Positions 1 to 7,138 of a stretch of DNA of 22,067 bases are shown in pieces; within the stretch, counting starts at the first letter, position 1; the number at the start of each line of letters is the position of its first letter. Source of the stretch: a virus. Position numbers and translations under genes: made by a program. The stretch covers positions 1 to 22,067 of IMG/VR virus record IMGVR_UViG_3300022845_000025; one strand, written 5' to 3'. The notes below the pieces were generated by a model. That model did no database searches and was not told where the DNA came from. It saw only the letters and a list, made by a program, of their open reading frames with translations.

Positions 1-1429
1 TGTCGACACCGTTCCAAAGGTGTAACCACACTTTCCCCGGTGTCCCCGGGGCTGCAACAATACGCTTTAGCGACTTCCACGAATGAGGCAGCGCGTCAAC
101 CCTGTTCTTGTAGTAAACACCCGATATAACGGATTTCCACGTTTCGTCCGTATCGTCATAAGCAAGCCAATCTCCCGATAGGTCCTGCTGAGACAGGGAC
201 CAAAACATAGGACGGGAAAGGCGTGAGTTGACCCACGTTCCATCTCCTTCTGCGTCAATCTTGAGGGCGCGAAACATACCTGACAACTGCATTTGAGTAT
301 CGCTATTGATATACCCCGCAGACTGTCCCCTGTTTTTCGTCGCTAGATTCTGAACAGGCCCGGAAGTATAGGCCACAGAGTCGAAAGCAAGCGAATAGGT
401 CGTATTGTAGCCACGCGCATAGGATTCGCCCGCTCCAACTGCTGATGCCGTCCAGTTATCCGGTTCACCTGCCGTAACGTCCTCAAAATCCCCGTTTTCG
501 ATGAGGATTTCGTCCCTAATGCCGTGTATATACTTCGTTTTTGACTTTCTAAGTGCCGAGGCTCCACTTATTTCGCCGTCAACGGTTAGTTCAATATCAT
601 TTGCGCCCGCTGCACCCGACCCTACTACTATTGGGGTCACGGTTGAAACGGAGGCCGAGGTCACGGCTGCTCCCGCCGTATCGTATTCATACGCTGTATA
701 GCTTGCCCCTCGGGTAAGGTGAGGCTGAGTCACGTACCACTTACCTGCAACCTGCATCACTCGCATTCCGAACCGCGAAGCGATTTCCTTCATTACGGTA
801 TAGGCCGAATAGCTTGCTCCCGTATCGGCTAATAACCAACTCTGATTTAGTTCAACCGTATTAAGCGGGTCTCCGGAGATATCTGAGGAGTCCCGGAACG
901 GGTACCAGTTCGAGGCAAAATTATTTGAATCGATCCCAAGATCAACACCGATCTTCGCCAATGCTCTTGAAAGGACTACGGATAGTTTTTCACGCCCGGT
1001 GTAGTTAGTCCCCGAATTATCGTAGGCCCGACCTTTTGAAAGGTCTATTCCACACAATGCCCTAACGGTAACATTCCGCTCTGTGTCATTAAGGGGTTTT
1101 GACTGAATCTCGGATTTTACGAAACCTGCCCAAAACAGGGCCGAATCTCGTTCGATCTCAATTATTACCTCATCCTCATCTGATTCAGAGATATCCGTCC
1201 GGAAAGTGCCTGAACTATCATCGTGAACAACAACCTCTGCCTGAGAGGCCATATTCCATTTTAGCAGATCAGCAACCCCTCCAGAGCCGTACTTGAGGAC
1301 CAAGAACGGATGAGCGAGTTCAACCGCGGTGATGCCCCCGCCGTAACCCTTGAACTTGAAGTCTATTTGGTAAGAGTGAACACCGTCTAATGTGTCAAAC
1401 GTCTCTCTGTATTTTGTGCCCCACGCCAT
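1..1429 (-). CDS. Distal tail / baseplate-hub-like protein, partial (runs off window start)
   Basis: This frame is open from an ATG at 1429 to the window edge (476 codons), so the C-terminus is missing. The start overlaps the tape-measure stop as TGATG, which suggests coupled translation. The N-terminus (MAWGTKYRETFDTLDGVHSY) and the following short beta-rich stretches resemble large phage tail proteins that sit at the tail tip after the tape measure. Around residues 310-325 a segment beginning ENGDFEDVTAGEPDNWTAS resembles the opening strand of jelly-roll carbohydrate-binding modules, so a host-glycan-binding insert is possible. Position directly downstream of the tape measure fits a distal tail or receptor-contact role. 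The tail-tip assignment rests mainly on position and general character; the carbohydrate-binding idea is inference. Confidence 0.72.
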   Translation of the reverse strand, partial: MAWGTKYRETFDTLDGVHSYQIDFKFKGYGGGITAVELAHPFLVLKYGSGGVADLLKWNMASQAEVVVHDDSSGTFRTDISESDEDEVIIEIERDSALFWAGFVKSEIQSKPLNDTERNVTVRALCGIDLSKGRAYDNSGTNYTGREKLSVVLSRALAKIGVDLGIDSNNFASNWYPFRDSSDISGDPLNTVELNQSWLLADTGASYSAYTVMKEIASRFGMRVMQVAGKWYVTQPHLTRGASYTAYEYDTAGAAVTSASVSTVTPIVVGSGAAGANDIELTVDGEISGASALRKSKTKYIHGIRDEILIENGDFEDVTAGEPDNWTASAVGAGESYARGYNTTYSLAFDSVAYTSGPVQNLATKNRGQSAGYINSDTQMQLSGMFRALKIDAEGDGTWVNSRLSRPMFWSLSQQDLSGDWLAYDDTDETWKSVISGVYYKNRVDALPHSWKSLKRIVAAPGTPGKVWLHLWNGVD

Positions 1430-3798
1430 CAGCTTAGTCCTCCTCTATCATAGCGGTCCGTGATTCGTTGATTCACGATCCATATATCTTCCCCTTTGAT
1501 AACGCCCTTGAGATCCATCACACCGCCACCGGATCCACCGAGGTTCGATTGCGCGTTCGGGATAACGTGTGAGCCTCGAGGCAGGATAACCTCCTCTGGA
1601 CCACGTTCACCGACGATGGCGCGACCACCCGAGAAACCACGTACACCGCGCTCAAACTTGGGAACGGCAGCGTTGAATATCATACTCATTCCGGCTCCGG
1701 CAGCAGCAGCGATTCCAATATTGAACGGGAATGGTACCGTTTTGATAATCTTCGCAATTTGCGTGGCGATTGATTCGGCTAGGCGGGCCTTGATTGCAGA
1801 CCGAACCGAGTTCAATACGGATGCCAAAGCCTCTTTTGCGGACTTGGATTCCGAAAGGTTCGACTGGATAATATCTAGCACGGCAGACTGTACGCGCCGG
1901 GCCTCCTCCTCTTTCGCTTCTGCGACCCTAATTGATAGGGCCTCCTGTGCTTCTGCGTTGGCAATGCCCGCTTCAAGCAGTATTGCCATATGCTCCTGTT
2001 GGAGTGCTAAAAGGGCTGCATTCTGTTCCTGCTTGGTAGCCAAGAACTCAGCATCCATTTCTGCTAGGCGTTCCTTTTCCTGCCCTTCCACTTCGGCGGT
2101 ATACGCGAGTTCAGCAGCCGAAAACTCCTGAGTTAGTGCGAGTAGGTCCGCTTCTTGCTCTTGTTTTAACTCAAGGAGCTTCGCAGCGCGGGCCTGAGCG
2201 ACTTTAAAGAACTCATCCGACCCGTTAACCTCGTTTGATAACAAGGTCGCTGTCTGCTCTTTCTCGAGAAGGAGAACGGCATCGTGATATTCTGCAAGTT
2301 GGGCCAGTTTCAGGGAATTGTTCTCCTTGAATAACTGGGTAGACTTGGCAATCCTTTCGGCTTCGTTCTTTAGTGCCTCATCATCTATTATCGGTGGGAT
2401 TTCCTCTTCACTACCTGATCCTGAATTGGCGCCACTTCCGCTATCACCAACACCCGGAAGGGACGTTGCCGATTCCCCAACATCATCAAGCCGGGTAGCG
2501 AACGTAGCCAAGCTGTCGTTGGCATCATCTACGAGACCTTTTAAACCCTTTACTGCCCCGGAGAAAATACCGAGCTTTTCAACGGCGGTTAGCAGACTAG
2601 AAACACCATTAACAACGATACCAAAGAAGCGAAGCCATTTAGCAGCAACGTCAGCGATTTCCTTCCTGAACTTGTACATAAGTCCTATCAGGATCGTGAT
2701 TGCTGCCACGACTGCGCCTACTGGGTTCAATGCCATTGCAAGGTTGAGCCCTTTTTGTGCAATAGTCGCTATAAATACGGCGGTACGGTACGCAATAAGC
2801 GCAGCCGTAAGGATAGCCGTGATCTGTGCTGCCTCCTTGATCTCTCCGTTGTACTTAACGAGAAAGTCAATCGTGCTAATTATAAGATCAAGGGCTGTCG
2901 ATAGCGATTCAGCAACAGCCTTCCCCATCTCCTTTACGAACTTGGAAACATCGTCACGTTGAGAGAACTTGTTTAATTCCGTGATGGTGTCCTTTACTCC
3001 GGGGATCAACTCTCCGGCGAACATATCTTTCAGGTCCTCTACTCGGGCCGTGAACTGCCTTGTCTGCGCTGCGACCTCAAACTGAGTGGCCTCAAGGTCC
3101 CCCATAGCAGGACCCGCTTTTTTCGTAATCAACGTCAGGGTAGCTAGGACCTTTTCTTGCTTGGTCAACTCTTGAGTTAACTTCTTCCCGGTCTGAGAAT
3201 ACGCTTCAACCTTGATTTCTTCCTCACTCAACGTCACGCCCAGGAGCTTCAATCGCTCACGTTCTCCAAGAAGTGCTGAGTTGATTGCCCGGAAAGTCTG
3301 CTCTGCCGGGACGTTCATAAACGAAGTCAGGTCCCCGGCTGTTTTCGCGATCTGGATTGAAAGGTCTGCCGAAGCATCTTTTGAGACCCCAATACCTTGA
3401 AGGATAAACGCGGAGGTCGAGGTCATTTCTTGACCGACCGCCTTTGTTAGGCCCGCCATATTCGCCCATACGTCTAGGAACTCATCTACCTTTTTGGTGG
3501 AGGTTCCAAATACTACGTTGAACTTGTTCTGCGTCTCTATGAGTTCAGAACCACGACCGATCATTTCGAGTCCCTGCCGGGCCAACTCCTTTATTGCCCG
3601 GCCCGTTGCTTGGATTGCCGAAGCCATAAGATTCCCGACCGCCATATTGAATGACTGACCGAGGCTAAATCCCGCCTTGCCCGTTTTGTCGGATTGTTTC
3701 TCGAGAGACTTAACCGCTCCATCGAGAGACTTAATGCCCTTAACGGCCCCTTTTTCATCTAGGACCACTTCGATGTTCAGGGTACGATTTCGGGCCAT
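1429..3798 (-). CDS. Tail tape measure protein
   Basis: A 789-residue protein placed between the tail chaperone pair and the tail-tip gene, the usual place for the tape measure that sets tail length and is packed inside the tube. Seen in the sequence: an alanine-rich helical N-terminus with Phe-Asn-Val-Val-Phe-Gly near residues 93-98, a hydrophobic helical region at about 323-377 ending LNPVGAVVAAITILIGLMYKF (compatible with membrane-active segments), a Gly/Ser-rich linker at about 450-470, and a long Glu/Ala/Leu-rich coiled-coil-like stretch from about 475 to 660. At the usual 1.5 angstrom per residue it would measure a tail of about 115-120 nm. No lysozyme or peptidase motif is visible. The stop overlaps the next start. 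Confidence 0.93.
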   Translation of the reverse strand: MARNRTLNIEVVLDEKGAVKGIKSLDGAVKSLEKQSDKTGKAGFSLGQSFNMAVGNLMASAIQATGRAIKELARQGLEMIGRGSELIETQNKFNVVFGTSTKKVDEFLDVWANMAGLTKAVGQEMTSTSAFILQGIGVSKDASADLSIQIAKTAGDLTSFMNVPAEQTFRAINSALLGERERLKLLGVTLSEEEIKVEAYSQTGKKLTQELTKQEKVLATLTLITKKAGPAMGDLEATQFEVAAQTRQFTARVEDLKDMFAGELIPGVKDTITELNKFSQRDDVSKFVKEMGKAVAESLSTALDLIISTIDFLVKYNGEIKEAAQITAILTAALIAYRTAVFIATIAQKGLNLAMALNPVGAVVAAITILIGLMYKFRKEIADVAAKWLRFFGIVVNGVSSLLTAVEKLGIFSGAVKGLKGLVDDANDSLATFATRLDDVGESATSLPGVGDSGSGANSGSGSEEEIPPIIDDEALKNEAERIAKSTQLFKENNSLKLAQLAEYHDAVLLLEKEQTATLLSNEVNGSDEFFKVAQARAAKLLELKQEQEADLLALTQEFSAAELAYTAEVEGQEKERLAEMDAEFLATKQEQNAALLALQQEHMAILLEAGIANAEAQEALSIRVAEAKEEEARRVQSAVLDIIQSNLSESKSAKEALASVLNSVRSAIKARLAESIATQIAKIIKTVPFPFNIGIAAAAGAGMSMIFNAAVPKFERGVRGFSGGRAIVGERGPEEVILPRGSHVIPNAQSNLGGSGGGVMDLKGVIKGEDIWIVNQRITDRYDRGGLS

Positions 3799-3802
3799 TT
3801 TA

Positions 3803-4335
3803 TTAACTCTTTATTTGGTCCTTTAAGTGGGCACCATTAACTGATATTCTACCCCAAAACACAAAAACTTCTTCTATATCGTCATTTAGGATCCGTTGAT
3901 ACTCCGAATAAGGGGGAGGATTACCGTCTGAATCAAGGGCTGCAAGAACCCTCATTACTGTAACGCTCCCCGAAGCACCCGGCCTACCTGCTCTTTTGAA
4001 GAGGGGAATGAGGCGAGCGTTCGCCCTTTCCAACGCTCCATGAAGCTGTGCAAAAAAAAATCCGTAATGACGTAGTACCCGATCCCACTTGCCCGGTCTA
4101 TGGGCATACTTGATAACTTAGGGGGCTTTACGAGAACAGCATCACAGAATGCTTGGAGTTGATCAACCGTTAGGTCGAGAGAATCGAGTACCGCTTGAGG
4201 GTTTTCTATCACTCGGTCAATCTCGGCTCCAATAGCAAGGCAAGCCCGCTCGAGCCGATTAAAGGTTACAGGAGTTTTGAAGGTAAGCTTGAACTTGCCC
4301 TGTGCTTCCCGCCTTTTTCTTCGGTTGAAAAACAT
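3803..4335 (-). CDS. Tail assembly chaperone, -1 frameshift fusion (GT-like) form
   Basis: The 3' reading frame (4060 down to the stop at 3803) lies in the -1 frame relative to the G-like gene, is open across the whole T run, and has no ATG of its own; its first possible internal start is a TTG at 4033. Slippage on T-TTT-TTT or T-TTT-TTG at 4051-4060 would give a product of 94-95 zero-frame residues plus 82-83 residues from the new frame, 177 in total. In lambda-like and many other long-tailed phages such a G/GT pair just ahead of the tape measure loads it during tail assembly. The frame relation and slippery run are read directly from the sequence; actual frameshifting and its efficiency are inferred. 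Confidence 0.72.
3955..4335 (-). CDS. Tail assembly chaperone, short (G-like) form
   Basis: A 126-residue protein directly upstream of the tape measure. The open frame extends further upstream but overlaps the preceding gene, whose TAA stop lies at 4337-4339; the ATG at 4335 (MFFNRRKRREAQGKFKL) is therefore the sensible start. The first part is basic and the middle is helical and acidic, fitting the helical tail-chaperone class that binds the tape measure during assembly. At codons 92-95 the frame reads GAT TTT TTT TTG, a run of nine T residues that suits -1 slippage. The zero-frame product continues for about 30 residues beyond the slip site. Sequence similarity to a named chaperone family was not recognised; the call rests on position and the frameshift architecture. 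Confidence 0.75.
   Translation of the reverse strand: MFFNRRKRREAQGKFKLTFKTPVTFNRLERACLAIGAEIDRVIENPQAVLDSLDLTVDQLQAFCDAVLVKPPKLSSMPIDRASGIGYYVITDFFLHSFMERWKGRTLASFPSSKEQVGRVLRGALQ
4051..4060 (-). promoter_or_regulatory. Predicted -1 ribosomal frameshift slippery site (nine T)
   Basis: On the minus strand the sequence GA-TTTTTTTTT-G contains two overlapping heptamers (T TTT TTT and T TTT TTG) correctly phased to the G-like frame. The -1 frame stays open for 82 further codons. A homopolymer of this length could also allow transcriptional slippage with the same protein outcome. Confidence 0.72.
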
Positions 4336-4336
4336 T

Positions 4337-4978
4337 TTACGCAGTCCTGTCGGTTTCAATAGTTGATCCTGAATTCCCGCCTGTGGCCTTGAAGCTGATC
4401 CGGGTATAGTTTTCACCACCACCAGCAGGACGAAGATTCGATTTTGCGTTTGACACCCTACAACCCTTTTCGCCACCATTGACGAGTTTAACGGCTGCCC
4501 CGGCGTTATCCTCGCCTGTAAAGCGAATCCATTGACGTTCTCCCGGGGTAGGCAGATTTGATCCATAAGCAAGAACAGAGCCATCAAGCTCCACCGCGTC
4601 CTGATCGTCTCCACCTTCTCCCATCCGAACGCCAATAATGCTCTCAAGGCCGGGTTCAAGGTCCTCCGCTAAGAAGTCCGTGATATCAACCCAATTAGGC
4701 CCAACGGACACCGCAGCGTTATCGGCTACGGCATCCGTGAGTCCACGTTCAAGCACTAAAGAACCCGCAGCCAAAGCCGTCAGGACTTTGTAGGCCGTAG
4801 TGTGGCCCGCAAAGGTTATCATATCGCCAATAGCGATTGTGCCGGACCCGGTATCAAGGGCAATCGTAACGGCTCCGGCAGCATATCCACCACCATTGTT
4901 TACGAGATATCCAGTACCAGTTCCTTTCGTTTGACCGAATGGATAGTCGGGGCAGTATGAAATTCCTGAAATGTGCAT
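4337..4978 (-). CDS. Tail-tube candidate A, with inserted beta-rich module
   Basis: A 213-residue protein whose N-terminal tip (MHIS) and residues 96-213 match the neighbouring 138-residue protein at about 70 percent identity by eye, including ITDFLAEDLEPGLE, WIRFTGEDNAG and TGGNSGSTIETD. It differs by an insert at about residues 17-94 that resembles the insert of this phage's coat protein (LVN-G, a GD-hydrophobic-T-aromatic/Ile-AG motif, then a DN-AV ending). Position two genes before the tape measure suggests a tail-tube or tube-decorating role: the duplicated copy may be a minor form displaying the extra domain outside the tube. No close family was recognised, so the tube assignment rests on synteny. 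A fused decoration domain is the likely reading of the insert. Confidence 0.65.
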   Translation of the reverse strand: MHISGISYCPDYPFGQTKGTGTGYLVNNGGGYAAGAVTIALDTGSGTIAIGDMITFAGHTTAYKVLTALAAGSLVLERGLTDAVADNAAVSVGPNWVDITDFLAEDLEPGLESIIGVRMGEGGDDQDAVELDGSVLAYGSNLPTPGERQWIRFTGEDNAGAAVKLVNGGEKGCRVSNAKSNLRPAGGGENYTRISFKATGGNSGSTIETDRTA

Positions 4979-5014
4979 TTGGGGTTCCTGTTTTTCGGGA
5001 AACTAGGTTATGAC

Positions 5015-5431
5015 TTAGGTTTGATCTGTTTCAATCGTTGAACCTGAATTGCCACCTGTCGATGAGAACTCGATCCTATTGAAACTTTCGCCACCGCCAG
5101 AGGGTCGCATATTCGATTTGGCCACGCGGATTCGGCAACCACGCGCACCGCCATTGACCAACGCTACGGAGTTTCCCGCATTGTCCTCGCCTGTAAAGCG
5201 AATCCAAGTACGTGTTCCTGCTGCCGGAAGCGTGGCTCCAAGAGCAAGAAAAGCACCGTTTAGTTCCACGCCGTCTTGTTCATCACCGCCTTCTCCCATA
5301 CGGGTTGCGATAATGTTTTCAAGGCCCGGCTCGAGATCCTCTGCGAGAAAATCGGTAATGGCTTGCCACGTAGGAGAACCACCGGAACCCCAAGTGTAGT
5401 TTGTTGCGAAATGAATTGCTGAAATATGCAT
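5015..5431 (-). CDS. Tail-tube candidate B, compact paralogue
   Basis: A 138-residue protein, the shorter of two adjacent paralogues. It carries the conserved core with ITDFLAEDLEPGLE, RMGEGGD, WIRFTGEDNAG and the C-terminal TGGNSGSTIETDQT, but only a short Gly/Ser linker where its neighbour has a roughly 78-residue insert. Many Gly, Thr and hydrophobic alternations suggest an all-beta fold. Located between the tail-completion gene and the second copy, it fits the place of a major tail tube protein. Being compact it could be the principal subunit and the longer copy a minor one, but the sequence does not decide this. ATG at 5431 is the only good start; no strong ribosome binding site is visible. 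Confidence 0.62.
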   Translation of the reverse strand: MHISAIHFATNYTWGSGGSPTWQAITDFLAEDLEPGLENIIATRMGEGGDEQDGVELNGAFLALGATLPAAGTRTWIRFTGEDNAGNSVALVNGGARGCRIRVAKSNMRPSGGGESFNRIEFSSTGGNSGSTIETDQT

Positions 5432-5442
5432 TGTATTAGGGG

Positions 5443-5868
5443 TTAGGCTGCTTTGAAGGAATCATTTATCGTGAGGCCGATACGGTCCACGAAGCATTCG
5501 TCTTGACCGATCATAACTTTTAGTTGTTTTGACCGGACACGTTGAATATGGAATCGGGTTTGCTCGGAGGCTGCTTTCAGGAACTTTGACCGCATAGTGT
5601 CCAAGTTCGAGTAAGACCCACCGTTCCCGTTGGGGTTATGGGGAGCGTCAATAATCCATACTCCGTACTGCATTGTCCCTTCATAGGAGTCCCTGAGTCC
5701 GGAGGAAATCTGTTCCATATCCATATCCCGGTCGTAAATAACCAAGACAGGATATTTGATATACTCGCTTGCGGGTTCATCTGATACCTCTGCAAAAAGA
5801 GGCACAGACGAATCCCTCACCTTTACGGCAAGTCCGGCAGCTATGAGTTTATCTACGTTGGTCTGCAT
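5443..5868 (-). CDS. Tail completion / terminator-like protein
   Basis: A 141-residue protein lying between the neck gene and the tail-tube genes, the normal place of a tail terminator or completion protein that caps the tube and joins it to the head. The N-terminal half has a helix then VPLFAEVSDEPASEYIKYPVLVIYDRDMDME, a pattern seen in small phage proteins of this position where an early strand carries a KYP-V-V motif. The ATG at 5868 overlaps the preceding stop by one base (TAATG), implying coupled translation. The functional name depends on synteny and general shape, not on a decisive motif. Confidence 0.55.
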   Translation of the reverse strand: MQTNVDKLIAAGLAVKVRDSSVPLFAEVSDEPASEYIKYPVLVIYDRDMDMEQISSGLRDSYEGTMQYGVWIIDAPHNPNGNGGSYSNLDTMRSKFLKAASEQTRFHIQRVRSKQLKVMIGQDECFVDRIGLTINDSFKAA

Positions 5869-6338
5869 TATAAAAACCGACTTATGACGGCGTTCATTTT
5901 AGGCTCTATCAAAGGGTTGTAAAACGCAAAGGCTTGATCCATAAAATGGATTCCCTTTGTCCCTTTCTTGTGAATCTTCCACCTTACGGCGTAAGCGATA
6001 CTGTCCTTTTCTTTTCCAAAGGCTCCGAATTTGTCCCGGGCCCACTTTTTCAAGGGAGCAATCGGGACCCATCGGGGGGGAGTATCTTCTTCAACGAAGA
6101 TGGCGTGAGGAGCGTCTGAGTTTGGACCAACCGTAAGGATTGAGGTAAACAATTCAAGCCGAACCTCCTCCTCTATCGAGTTGATCAGGTCTCCTGTGGC
6201 CTTCTTCCCTGCTGCCTCTAACACGTTTATGATATAACGCCTAATATCACCGCCTATCATATTCAATTCGCGCCGGAGAGCATCATACATCTGCTCATAT
6301 TCCTTCCCGATATCGAAATTGGCGATAATCTTGATCAT
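5868..6338 (-). CDS. HK97 gp10-like neck / head-tail joining protein
   Basis: A 156-residue protein with a helical N-terminus and a C-terminal section reading HAIFVEEDTPPRWVPIAPLKKWARDKFG, then AYAVRWKIHKKGTKGIHFMDQAF. Proteins of the HK97 gp10-like group show the same order: an H-aromatic-VE-GT/T-PR-hydrophobic-P turn, a Leu-x-x-Trp helix, and a late KGT-G-x-F-x-x-AF motif. They sit in the neck between connector and tail. The start shares ATGA with the preceding connector gene's stop. The family call comes from motif order read by eye and agrees with position; confidence is moderate to good. Confidence 0.65.
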   Translation of the reverse strand: MIKIIANFDIGKEYEQMYDALRRELNMIGGDIRRYIINVLEAAGKKATGDLINSIEEEVRLELFTSILTVGPNSDAPHAIFVEEDTPPRWVPIAPLKKWARDKFGAFGKEKDSIAYAVRWKIHKKGTKGIHFMDQAFAFYNPLIEPKMNAVISRFL

Positions 6339-6790
6339 AACGTGTAAACCGTATCGTTCCCGGGGCTTGTTCCGTAAGGTTGAAGCCCGGTCGAGGTATG
6401 CAGGGTAGACAGTAGGATATGCCCCTCTTTCAATATCTGATTCCGGTACCCAATGGATTCCCGGTAGCTCATAATATCAAGGGTATTTTCCACCATCCCG
6501 GATGAGCGGACGAATCCGCCTTTCCGGGTAACTCTGAGGTTGAGGCGGTTGAATGAATAGTACAACGCTATCCTCGCAACCACCGACTTCAAAGTTTGGT
6601 AGAACGCGCTCGAGGCACCAAGCGCAATTATCTCATCGTACCGGGTTGTTCCAAGAATCCGCTTAGACTCAATGATGGCCAACTCGTAACCGTGAACAAG
6701 AATAGCATTCCCTAGATCGTCAAGGGGTTGCTGATTCTCGTAGAGGACGTTTTCCTCTGCTACAAATTTGCCGTCAATGATCTTGGACAT
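6335..6790 (-). CDS. Head-tail connector-like protein
   Basis: A 151-residue, mainly helical protein between the small E3-binding-like gene and the gp10-like neck gene. Head-tail adaptors (gp6 / gp15 class) occupy this position, binding the portal and receiving the tail. The central helices (ILVHGYELAIIESKRILG, YDEIIALGASSAFYQTLKSV, VARIALYYSFNRLNLRV) fit such a helical bundle. The final third (ILKEGHILLSTLHTSTGL) looks like a flexible C-terminal extension. The stop overlaps the next start by four bases. The role is mostly inferred from position; no diagnostic motif was recognised. Confidence 0.5.
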   Translation of the reverse strand: MSKIIDGKFVAEENVLYENQQPLDDLGNAILVHGYELAIIESKRILGTTRYDEIIALGASSAFYQTLKSVVARIALYYSFNRLNLRVTRKGGFVRSSGMVENTLDIMSYRESIGYRNQILKEGHILLSTLHTSTGLQPYGTSPGNDTVYTL

Positions 6791-6796
6791 TGGGTA

Positions 6797-7027
6797 TTAC
6801 TCGGCTTGATCTAGGAATTCCTGGAGGTTCTTTTTGGTAACAGCCCCACCTTTCCCGGTTCCGACAACATCATCGAGACTTACGTCATTCTCGAGAGCGA
6901 ACTTTTCGACGGCAGACAGTTTTTTTGTCTCATCGTACAGTTCCATCGTCTTGGAATCGAAATCGGTTTCGTTTATGACTGCAAAACCATCATCATTGAC
7001 GACTTTTACAGTAGGTAGCTTTGCCAT
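6797..7027 (-). CDS. Small protein with E3-binding-domain-like motif
   Basis: A 76-residue protein whose C-terminal half reads KFALENDVSLDDVVGTGKGGAVTKKNLQEFL in two adjacent parts: a helix ending in a ALENDV-type turn, then GTGKGG-VTKKNLQEFL. That order matches the peripheral subunit-binding (E3-binding) domain of 2-oxoacid dehydrogenase acyltransferases, which carries a helix, then a GTG-GG-[IV]TK-D turn and a second short helix. Phages often place small LEM/HeH/SAP-like helical domains between the coat and connector genes. Here it probably mediates protein contact at the capsid vertex rather than metabolism. The N-terminal 35 residues are unassigned and acidic. The leader contains a repeated motif (7037-7064). 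Confidence 0.7.
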   Translation of the reverse strand: MAKLPTVKVVNDDGFAVINETDFDSKTMELYDETKKLSAVEKFALENDVSLDDVVGTGKGGAVTKKNLQEFLDQAE

Positions 7028-7036
7028 AATTCAGGG

Positions 7037-7064
7037 CCTCGTTTTTTTACTTGAACAAAAAAGG
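7037..7064 (-). repeat. Leader repeat, copy 1 (possible phage regulatory element)
   Basis: Read on the minus strand it is CCTTTT, two bases, GTTCAA, two bases, then AAAAAAACGAGG. A close copy lies at 9140-9169 with a four-base spacer in place of two. This copy ends 9 bases before the ATG of the 76-residue gene. It may be a phage-specific promoter, processing or translation element; only the repetition is observed. Confidence 0.45.
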
Positions 7065-7082
7065 TGGTGGTCGCTCAAGTAA
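7047..7082. repeat. Inverted repeat 3' of the coat gene
   Basis: A perfect 8-bp inverted repeat, TTACTTGA (7047-7054) and TCAAGTAA (7075-7082), separated by 20 bases, in the 111-base gap between the coat gene stop and the next gene. In neither direction is it followed by a T-run outside the hairpin, so it is not a standard terminator. It could modulate expression of downstream genes relative to the coat gene. Confidence 0.35.
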
Positions 7083-7138
7083 CGATAACGCGGGTTGGCA
7101 TCACCTCACTAGGAGGCAAGATGATGAGCTACCCAACT

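Noticed and set aside
1496-2962. Long plus-strand frames of 211 and 214 codons opposite the tape measure
   Set aside because: They are Ser/Ala/Pro-rich antisense shadows of the helical tape-measure gene, without supporting context.
5049-5399. A 116-codon plus-strand frame opposite tail protein B
   Set aside because: Pro/Ser/Arg-rich antisense shadow of a conserved paralogous gene.
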